A stretch of DNA of 64,000 bases from Chloroflexota bacterium (GTDB lineage Bacteria > Chloroflexota > Anaerolineae > B4-G1): contig JAAEPW010000986.1 of assembly GCA_024232355.1 (NCBI GenBank), positions 12,395 to 76,394 on the forward strand, given 5' to 3'. The first letter of the stretch is position 1; the number at the start of each line of letters is the position of its first letter. Of the stretch, positions 19,525-27,300 are shown in pieces. The notes under the pieces are model-generated. The model had not been told where the DNA came from and ran no database searches. It worked only from the letters and a program-made list of their open reading frames with translations. Made by a program: the position numbers and the translations under genes.

Positions 19525-20056
19525 CGCTCCCTACACTTCCCCCACACACTTCTCCACCGCCTGCCTTATTCCCATTTCCTCCTTCGCTGCTTCCAGGGAA
19601 AAAAATCCCGGCATTTTCTAGGCTCTCGGTTGTCTCGGAAACCGACTCCTCTGCTTTCTCCTCTTTTCCTTTGCTGGGTCGCCCTGGCGGTGCTGCCAAA
19701 CCTCGCTTTCGCAGCAGGTAGTTGACGTGCCCTGCGCTGACCTTGACACCAAACTTTTTCTCAATCTCTTTGACCAAGGCTCGCGACCGCAGCTCTTCAT
19801 TCTGTTTTTTTCGTTCATACAACCATTCCCGTATCTCCGAATGCATTTTCTGTGAATGACCGTGTCGACCATCCAACAATGCTTGCCACGTTTCTCCCCC
19901 TGCTTTGTACTTGGTCTGCAAAACAGCCAAACGCTCCTCATCAATCTGGATTCCCAAGTCTTCACAGACCTGCTCGCGAGATTCACCACTTTCAATTCGT
20001 TTCACTAATTCTGCATATTGCGTGGCTTTTTTCGTCACTGCCTCTGGATAGTCCAT
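19436..20056 (-). CDS. HTH protein carried by the transposon
   Basis: The protein has 206 residues. The N-terminal 140 are well formed, with helix-turn-helix-like stretches ('RIESGESREQVCEDLGIQID' and 'KFGVKVSAGHVNYLLRKRG'), the second like the winged helix of IS630-type transposases. The C-terminal ~60 residues are Gly/Ala-rich low complexity and run antisense to the end of the DDE transposase, so the functional protein may be shorter. It lies inside the right inverted repeat and is probably an accessory DNA-binding factor. No catalytic residues are visible. Confidence 0.6.
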   Translation of the reverse strand: MDYPEAVTKKATQYAELVKRIESGESREQVCEDLGIQIDEERLAVLQTKYKAGGETWQALLDGRHGHSQKMHSEIREWLYERKKQNEELRSRALVKEIEKKFGVKVSAGHVNYLLRKRGLAAPPGRPSKGKEEKAEESVSETTESLENAGIFFPGSSEGGNGNKAGGGEVCGGSVGSVTHLGQAPAALQAANRGVGRARLGRWACG

Positions 20057-20120
20057 TTGTACTCCTCCGATGCTGGGTTATGAACTGCCCAAGGATATAT
20101 CATCTGACCTAGATGTCAAG

Positions 20121-20160
20121 TTCTAGTTATGTAATTTTTAAAGTGCGTTCAAAGGTAATG
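20121..20160 (-). repeat. Right terminal inverted repeat
   Basis: Partner of 15039-15079, read on the opposite strand, followed at once by TTAT (20161-20164), the same tetranucleotide that precedes the left repeat. Confidence 0.65.
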
Positions 20161-20164
20161 TTAT

Positions 20165-20470
20165 CCTTCTCACACTTTGCAGCAGGGCAGTTTTGCAAAC
20201 TCGGCTGGAAAAGTTTGCACAGAATAGGGAAAAAGGTATACTACGTACAAGAGCCCCGCAGCTCAATACGGAGCCCGAGGCTATGATCAAAGCGGTGGTG
20301 GCCGCCCGATGAAAACATAATAACACCAAGTTTGCAATTAAGCAAACCACTTGTTATCAAACAGACCGTCCGCCTACCGTCAAACCTCTACTTTGAGGCA
20401 AGTCCGAGAAGTTTGTATCCTTGGATAAACGATGGGCGGACTTTGCATTATGCCCACATAGGAGAAAACA
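20165..20470. other. Non-coding stretch right of the transposon
   Basis: About 300 bp with no convincing frame or family match. By position it corresponds to the upstream region of the decayed transporter copy that follows. I see no clear promoter. Confidence 0.5.
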
Positions 20471-20471
20471 A

Positions 20472-20600
20472 CATACCCTTTCACACAATCGTCACTATCA
20501 GCCTCTACATTGCCCATGAGTTAATCGCCAACTTCACCGCCGGTACATCAGTGGCCCTCACTAGAGACATCACTGTACGGCAGGTGCTGACCCTGGCCGG
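20472..20600 (+). pseudogene. Decayed N-terminal fragment of a second yhhQ gene
   Basis: After a GGAGAAAA ribosome-site relic, the translation 'IPFHTIVTISLYIAHELIAN' and 'FTAGTSVALTRDITV' matches the first ~35 residues of the intact transporter ('MPFDTILVVSLYIACELIAN', 'TTAGKPVILPGNIVV'). The start codon is ATA instead of ATG, and similarity stops abruptly near 20,590. The orientation is inverted relative to the intact gene, so this is half of an old inverted duplication. Confidence 0.85.
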
Positions 20601-20624
20601 CGGCATGGGTGGAAGGACGTGACA

Positions 20625-20788
20625 CCCCACACAATTTTCGTGACTGGTACGTGTTTGTGGGCGGAGAAAAGATTAGCACCAAGTGGCTTGTGAGTCTGCT
20701 TTCGGGATTGGACGTTTCCGAGTTCCAGGTATCCGAGGCGCGCTAGATGTTTGGACAATTAGGAGTTGCAGTATACCACGATGAGTAA
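20625..20788 (+). pseudogene. Remnant of an unidentified gene
   Basis: Translation gives 'FRDWYVFVGGEKISTKWLVS' then 'LLSGLDVSEFQVSEAR', an in-frame TAG, and 'MFGQLGVAVYHDE' before TAA. The composition looks like a real protein, possibly a small DNA-binding domain. No start codon is left and I do not recognise the family. No counterpart exists between yhhQ and Xre on the other side. Confidence 0.5.
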
Positions 20789-20816
20789 ACGAGTTACTCC
20801 AGTGATTTGGATTGAG

Positions 20817-20847
20817 CCGGCTGCCGTTGCATAGCAACAGCAGCCGG
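20817..20847 (+). terminator. Hairpin matching the one beside the intact Xre gene
   Basis: CCGGCTGC pairs with GCAGCCGG (20817-20824 with 20840-20847), and an inner GTTGC/GCAAC pair extends the stem. TTTA follows. It has the same outer arms and the same position relative to the palindrome as 14105-14132, but a different loop. Confidence 0.55.
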
Positions 20848-20858
20848 TTTACGTTAGG

Positions 20859-20880
20859 CTTGTTCTCAATTGAGAACAAG
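20859..20880. promoter_or_regulatory. Second palindromic operator
   Basis: A perfect 22-bp palindrome contains the same 16-bp core as 14075-14090, here extended by three symmetric bases on each side. It lies about 190 bp before the SIR2-Hint gene. Since the adjoining Xre copy is dead, the intact Xre protein probably acts here in trans. Confidence 0.72.
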
Positions 20881-21060
20881 AGGGGCTGGACGCTGGACCA
20901 AATGGCGGAGACTGTGGGAAGGAACCTTGCGGCGGACGCGCGTTTACGAGCGGGAGATGGGTATGCGACAGCCTGACTTACCTACACTGTTGGCTTGTGC
21001 ATAGTTGGTAAAGGTTTCGACGGATATATTGATTGATGATATGCTTGATTTGGATCTGGA
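20881..21060 (+). pseudogene. Decayed second copy of the Xre repressor
   Basis: The DNA aligns with the intact repressor gene from 'GWTLDQMAEELG' onward: GGCTGGACGCTGGACCAAATGG against GGATGGACCCTCGACCAGATGG, then the 'TRVYEWENGDRQPDLPTLLA' region and the 'IDDEMDL' tail. About 24 N-terminal codons including the start are deleted, and the frame is broken several times. The orientation is opposite to the intact copy. Confidence 0.85.
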
Positions 21061-21072
21061 GAGTAGGGGAAC

Positions 21073-24000
21073 ATGATGATAAACATTCCGACCGAGTTAG
21101 TTGAGCAGTTCGCCCGTGGCAACGGAGTGATTTTTGTTGGTGGAGGATTGTCACAGGGAGCCGGGTTACCCAGTTGGGCCGACCTGGTGCGCGATCTTGC
21201 CACTGAACTCGACGGCTGCCCACCCGATACCGACCCCCGCGACATTGCCCAGTACTATGACAACGAGCATAACCGCAACCGACTGGTGCAAAGGTTGCGC
21301 GATCAACTCGATACAACAGCTGTGCAACCCACACCAGTCCACGAAGCGCTGGCGAGATTGCCTGTGTCAGCGATTTTCACGACCAACTACGATGACTTGC
21401 TTGAAAAAGCGCTCAGGACAACCAAACGTCCCTTCACACCTGTCATTGGCAACGTAGACACAAGCTTCTGGTCCGCTGACCGGCTGCAATTAGTCAAGCT
21501 ACACGGTGACTTGAACCAGCCCAAGTCCATCGTCATCACCGCTGAGGATTACGAGCGATTTGCGACACAACACCCCGCACTGGCCCGCCTGTTGGCAGCG
21601 ACTTTACAGACACGAACGGTGCTCTTCTTGGGCTACAGTGCCACGGACCCTGATTTGCGGTTGATTCTCACACAGGTACGTGATGAAAGCGGCCGGTTTG
21701 CCCGCAATCTGTACACAGTGCAGTTTAGTGCGCCCCAGTTGACGACCAAGGATCTGGAACGGCGTGGGTTGAAGGTGATAGATTTGGGGCCGCAGCCCGA
21801 TGGCACAGCAAGAAATATAGCACTGCACGAGTGGCTACAAGCTCTGAAGCACCAGGTGACAGTTGAGAGCCAAAAGCTCAAGCCCGTTGCTCCCCAGGAA
21901 CCTCAAACTGCTGCCGAGATGCTTGCAAGTGAAATAAAGATTTGGCTGAACGCGATGGGCTACACCGTGATCAGCCAGCCAGGCAGTGACAGCTATATAG
22001 ACCTGGACGCCACGCTTCAACGAGGGCTAGAGGAACAACATGTCCTAGTGCGTTGCATTGCAGGTGAGATCACGGTTCGACATCTGGAAACACTTGAGCA
22101 AAACATTGCTGAACGCAGCATTCCCAAGGGTTGGGCAGTGAGCGACCGGTGTGTCCCCCCCAGCGTCCTTGCCTACGCCGACACTCATTCAACAATTCGC
22201 CCCTTCAGTTTGACTAGCCTGGTCTCCAAAATCTTCGGGCCCTACTTTGAAAACCTGCGCAAGTTGGTCGAGGAGAGCGATATTCATCGCTACTATGTGG
22301 ATCTGGCCTGCCATCGTCTAGTTTTTGACCAAGATGGCAACCAGGCTGAGGAAGATTCTTATGAGGTAGTTGATACCTATGTGGATGATTGGCTCAAGGC
22401 ACGCGATGCCAGTCACCTTTCTATTCTTGGAGAATCAGGGGCCGGCAAGACCTGGTTCTGCCGCCATTATGCTTATCGTCAGTTGATACGCTACTTGAAC
22501 GACCCGGTCCATGAGCGACTGCCTATTCTTATCACATTACGTGACTATGCTAAACAGATTGATGTCGGTTCGTTAATCCGCAAATTGTTAGACGAGCAAG
22601 GTGTATACTTGAGCGGTGGGTTTGAAGCATTCCAGGCATTGAACAAACAGGGTAAATTGCTATTGATTTTTGATGGTTTTGACGAGATGGCCCTCAAGGT
22701 GGACTATCAGACAGTCGTAGATTATTTTTGGGAATTGGCCAAAGTTGTCGTACCTGGTAGTAGAGCACTGCTGACCTGTCGCACCGGATATTTTCGTCAT
22801 GCTACTGAGGCAGGAAAAATTATGCATGGTGAAGAACTGGGACGTGAAATGATCATTGTTCAACCGCCTAAATTTGAAGTGGTGTACATTGATCCATTCA
22901 GTGACCAACAGATTCAGGAGATTGTTACCTTACAACGTGATGCTCACACGGCGCAACTTATTTTGAGTAACCCTAACTTGAAAGATTTAGCACAACAACC
23001 GGTTCTGGTTGAAATTTTATTGCATGCGTTGCCAGATATTGGTGCCGACATATCATCAATCGATATGAATGAGGTTTATCGTCTGGCAGTAGAACGCTGG
23101 TTGGAACGTGACATCCGAACAGGACGCACCTTTATGAGCAAGTGGGATAAATTGTTCTTTATGTCAGAATTGGCCTGGCAGATGATTTCAACAAGTAATC
23201 TCAAGATTCATTACAAGGAGCTAGCGAATCATATTAACCACCATTTCGGGTTAGAAAAACGTGATGAATTAGATCATTACGATTATGACATTCGGACCAA
23301 ATCCTTTTTGCGACGAGATGTATCTGGCAATTACGAGTTTATGCACAAGAGTTTTGCCGAGTATTTTACAGCTTTTAAATTTGCTCTTGAATCAAAAAGT
23401 GTTGCGACTGAGTACATTGTTGATATCCCTCAGCAATTGAAATCCTTGGATATAGCAGTGTTAAAAAGCAACCTGGGTGCATTGCCCTTGACAAAAATGC
23501 CCGAAGTTGCGGATTTTTGGACGCAGATGGTTGGCCATCCTGACTGTTTGGTGGAACTTGTAAAAGAGACACAGCACAAAAAGTTTGAAGAGGTCGGGTA
23601 TATAGGAAGCAACGCGGTAAGTGTTCTCTCGCGGGTCGAAGGATATTCATTACAAGGATTAGACTTGAGCAATACTGTTCTTGTACAAGTTGATCTTACC
23701 GGCATAGATCTCAGCGGTGTTGATTTTCGAAATGCAGATATGCGGCGAGCCGAGATGCGGTTCACAGTTTATGATGGGAAGAGACTTGATGGAGAGCCTC
23801 TACATAAATATGTATATTCTTGCTCACTTTTCAAAGGGGCTGACCTCGATGGCATAGATTGGCATTTAACTCATTCATACCGCTTTGGAGGAAGCGGGTG
23901 CTTTCCTGCTGGGATGTTGGTTAAAATGTTCAATGGCAAAGAAAAACCTATTGAAAAAGTTCAGATTGGTGATCAATTGCTATCTTACTGTGTGGAAACT

Positions 24001-24303
24001 GGCTCTTTTGCACCAGGTTCAGTTGTGGAAACATTTGAAGGGGAAGCCTTTTCATACATAGTTGTCAACGAACAATTAATGATAACCCCATCCGAAAGTG
24101 CATTTACAGGTGAGAAATGGGCACGAGCCACCCTGTTGCAAGAAGGTGACCATCTGTTTACTTTGGAAGGTGCAACTTTAATACAAACAATAGAACAAGT
24201 ACAACAGAGGGTAAATATTTTCAATTTGACAGTACATCCACATCACAATTTCTTTGCAAACAGCACTTTGGTGCATAATTGGACGCGCGTAAAATATGGT
24301 TAA
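21073..24303 (+). CDS. SIR2-NACHT-pentapeptide protein with C-terminal Hint domain
   Basis: The 1076-residue protein has four parts. Residues 1-~240 are SIR2-like ('VIFVGGGLSQGAGLPSWADL', 'FTTNYDDLLEKAL', 'KLHGD', 'LFLGYSATDPDL') with the NAD-site Asn and His present. A STAND/NACHT NTPase follows, with Walker A 'GESGAGKTW' near 453 and 'LLLIFDGFDEMA'. Pentapeptide-type repeats ('LQGLDLSNTVL', 'GIDLSGVDFRNADMRRAEM') occupy about 860-930. Residues 943-1069 are a Hedgehog/intein (Hint) domain: Cys943 in 'CFPAGMLVKM', 'KPIEKVQIGDQLLS', and 'HNFFANSTLVHN' ending at Asn1069, then only WTRVKYG. The block-B T-x-x-H histidine is Glu ('ITPSE'). SIR2-STAND proteins kill infected cells by NAD depletion, so an effector or sensor role is likely. 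The stop overlaps the helicase start. Confidence 0.9.
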   Translation: MMINIPTELVEQFARGNGVIFVGGGLSQGAGLPSWADLVRDLATELDGCPPDTDPRDIAQYYDNEHNRNRLVQRLRDQLDTTAVQPTPVHEALARLPVSAIFTTNYDDLLEKALRTTKRPFTPVIGNVDTSFWSADRLQLVKLHGDLNQPKSIVITAEDYERFATQHPALARLLAATLQTRTVLFLGYSATDPDLRLILTQVRDESGRFARNLYTVQFSAPQLTTKDLERRGLKVIDLGPQPDGTARNIALHEWLQALKHQVTVESQKLKPVAPQEPQTAAEMLASEIKIWLNAMGYTVISQPGSDSYIDLDATLQRGLEEQHVLVRCIAGEITVRHLETLEQNIAERSIPKGWAVSDRCVPPSVLAYADTHSTIRPFSLTSLVSKIFGPYFENLRKLVEESDIHRYYVDLACHRLVFDQDGNQAEEDSYEVVDTYVDDWLKARDASHLSILGESGAGKTWFCRHYAYRQLIRYLNDPVHERLPILITLRDYAKQIDVGSLIRKLLDEQGVYLSGGFEAFQALNKQGKLLLIFDGFDEMALKVDYQTVVDYFWELAKVVVPGSRALLTCRTGYFRHATEAGKIMHGEELGREMIIVQPPKFEVVYIDPFSDQQIQEIVTLQRDAHTAQLILSNPNLKDLAQQPVLVEILLHALPDIGADISSIDMNEVYRLAVERWLERDIRTGRTFMSKWDKLFFMSELAWQMISTSNLKIHYKELANHINHHFGLEKRDELDHYDYDIRTKSFLRRDVSGNYEFMHKSFAEYFTAFKFALESKSVATEYIVDIPQQLKSLDIAVLKSNLGALPLTKMPEVADFWTQMVGHPDCLVELVKETQHKKFEEVGYIGSNAVSVLSRVEGYSLQGLDLSNTVLVQVDLTGIDLSGVDFRNADMRRAEMRFTVYDGKRLDGEPLHKYVYSCSLFKGADLDGIDWHLTHSYRFGGSGCFPAGMLVKMFNGKEKPIEKVQIGDQLLSYCVETGSFAPGSVVETFEGEAFSYIVVNEQLMITPSESAFTGEKWARATLLQEGDHLFTLEGATLIQTIEQVQQRVNIFNLTVHPHHNFFANSTLVHNWTRVKYG

Positions 24304-27300
24304 TGCTACACAAAGTCTTGGGCCAAAACGGGCTACTCTTCTTGACTCTCTCCTTACCCACATCGAACGCCGAGAGGCCGAACAAATCCAATACGGCCTC
24401 TACGATGTGCTGCTGACCGGCGACGAGGTGCTGACCACTTTCTCCTCAGTGCCAGAATCAGACATCCGCGCCGCACTGACTCAACTTTGGCAGCGAGGCC
24501 TCATCATTCGCTTTGAGGATAACGCCGACCATCGCGAGTGGTTGTTCCGCAGCCGCTCGTCCGAGACCGTCCGGCTGGTGAGCAAACTGCGCCAGCGCAA
24601 GGTAGACTATGTTGGCGAGATGCGCACTCACCGAAACGAGAACTCCCCGCGTTTGGTCTACGACCTCAAGCTCGAGGTGCGCCAGCGACACGTACCCAAC
24701 CGCAACCTCCCAATGGTAGATATCATCACGCCGTTACAATCTCGTTTTACTAAACCTGCCCATATCCTGGAATCGTTGTTCCCTGCCTCCGAATTCAAGT
24801 TCTCCGGTTTCCAGCAGCGTGCATTCCAGGCCATCGCCAAGCACATTCTGCTCAAGCCGCGCCGGGGTAACGTGCGTGGGCTGGTGGTCACGGCCAGCAC
24901 TGGCTCGGGCAAGACCTATGCCTTCTTCTTGCCGGTACTGGCTTATTGCATCCAAGAAAAGGGCTTGCGCGGACAAAGCGGGGTCAAAGCGATCTGCCTT
25001 TACCCTCGCGTGGCGCTCTCAGAGAACCAGTTGGAGGACTTTGTTCGTCTGCTCTACCAGGCAAATCAGCATCTGCCGGCGGAGCGGGCTATCACGGTGG
25101 GCATCGACAGTGGCGCCTCTCCCTACACATGTTACGATTTTACCCAGGCCGACTACTTTCCCCTCAAGAAACGGGGCTGGCGTTGGGATGCAGATGCATC
25201 TCGATACATCTGTCCTTTTGCCCGCTGTCCGATCTGTGATGGGGAATTGGCTGTCCAGCAAACCCAGCCCGACGTGATCTTTTGTACAACGTGTGCAGCG
25301 CGCCACCCCTTCATTCTGTACGCCAAGGAACAATTCCGCAGCACGCCGCCGGACGTGCTGGTGGCGACCACCGAATCCCTCAACGCCCGGTTGATGGACA
25401 GCAAATATCAGATGCTATTTGGCAACGCTGATTTCCCGCCGCCCGCCGTGGTGATGCTTGACGAGATTCACCTCCAATCCTCCACCAAGGGTATGCAGAT
25501 CGGCTTTTTGCTGCGCCGGCTGGCGGCACGGATTAGGCAAGGAGGTAAGGGGCATACCCATTCACCGAATCTGATGCTGGTGGGCCTCAGTGCCACCATT
25601 GCCCAACCTAGAGCCTTCTTTTCCGATCTGACCGGCTTATCCCCCTTTGCCATCGCTCAAGTGTCACCGGACGAGGAATCGGAGATGGTCACTGCGGGTA
25701 CCGAGCGCTACTTGTTCGTCCGTGCGGGGCGGGAAGAGGATACGGCCGTCATCTCTACACTGCTGCAGACGGCGATGGTTATTGTCCACACGATGCCCCC
25801 ACCGTCGCCGGAGGAGCAGGCTGATGGAGTTACCAAATACAAGACCTTTGGCTTTGCCCAGTCCCTCGACATCGTCGGGCGCTGGTATTACCAATTGTCT
25901 GATGCTGAAAAGATAAACTGGGAGAATCGTGAGAGACGTGAAGGTTCTACCCCAGAGCACTGGCCTATCGAGCATACCCCCCTCTACTGGTATCGAATGC
26001 CGGGGTACAATCGTCAACTCTTTCCAGACTTTTTTGGGCGTGGGTTGGGATCGACACCATGCCCCTGTCCACAGCATGGCTACCCCGATCCAGGCTGTGT
26101 GTACTTTCAGGAGGGTGAGTGCTGGTGGACGTCCCTTGGAGGGTTGGAGGACCCTATGCGCATCAAGCGCAAGACGGCCAGCGACCGGCAGACACGCATC
26201 ACGATGGACGACGATCTTATCATCACCACCACGGCTCTCGAGGTGGGATACGACGATGCTTCGTTGATGGGTGTGATCCAGTACCAGGCCCCGTCCAACG
26301 TTGCCAGTTTTGTTCAGCGCAAGGGGCGGGGCGGGCGCAAGGTCGGCACGCGGCCCATCGTTACCACTGTTCTCAGCCCGTACAAGACCAGTGATGTTTT
26401 CCTGTATCAGAACCACCACCTGCTGGTGGAACCCCGATTCAAGAAACTGCCATTAAATCCATCCAATCCCTTTTTGCAACGCATCCACGGATTTTACACG
26501 CTGTTTGATTGGTTGGCCTACTTGGCCGAGCGGCAGGGATTACACCTGACGTTGGGTGACCATATGGAGGCCCAAGATTACGCCACGCTCAAGCGGCTTA
26601 CCGGACGTGCCGAGGTGCTGGATGCCTTCCGAGAGTACCTCACCGATGCCTTTCACCTGAGCGATCCCGCCCGCTTGCAAGAACTGTTGGTGGACCCCAC
26701 TGCCCATTCCTGGAACGATAACGGCATCCTCACCCGTGGCCTAACTGTGTTGATGGACAAGTTACACGAGGCATTCCAAGATGGACGAGCCAGGCAAGTC
26801 AAAGCCCGCAGTGAGGTGCTGCGCGATTATCTACCCCAAAACCTCTTTTCCGACATCAACCTGCCCGAGCTCGACGTCTGGTACGAACAACACCGGCAGA
26901 CTGAGGACGTTTCTCTGGGGTTGTCAGAGACTATCCCTGGCAACGTCACGTTCCGGGGAGGACGTGGTTCATGCTGGGTCGCGCCATCGCTAAAGGTCGA
27001 CCAGGTCTTTGTTCTGGAAAACGCCTATACCCTCTCCGATGAACGCCGCCACGAGGTACTTATTGAGGCACGGGAGTTGCCGATGCGCATTGCACACCAT
27101 ATCGAGCGTTTGCCCCAAACACAGGGGCATCTGCCGCGTGCTTTCCGTATGCTGCGTCCAACCGTTGTGCGTATGCAACGTTTCGGAACTCGTGATCGAT
27201 CACTCTGGTGGATGGATAGATCCCAATCGCCGGGACATCTGATCTACAAAGGGAAGGGTGCGAAACCTCCCAAAGGACCGAATATCCGTCAGGTACGTCA

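Larger units (their letters stand above)
15039..20160. mobile_element. Composite transposon block with ~40-bp terminal inverted repeats
   Basis: Imperfect inverted repeats bound this block: 15039-15079 and 20121-20160. They share CATTA, then TTTGAAC, then a 21-bp stretch matching at 18 positions and ending AACTAGAA. The tetranucleotide TTAT directly abuts both outer ends (15035-15038 and 20161-20164), which fits a 4-bp target duplication. Inside are a frameshifted transposase-like gene, an 824-residue DDE transposase with membrane helices, and an HTH protein. The block separates the intact yhhQ/Xre pair from their decayed inverted copies. The repeats might instead be the outer part of that inverted duplication, but the flanking duplication favours transposition. 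Confidence 0.65.

Noticed and set aside
21073..24303. Thoeris-type ThsA
   Set aside because: A SIR2 domain is present, but there is no SLOG domain and no ThsB-like TIR gene; the architecture is SIR2-NACHT-pentapeptide-Hint.
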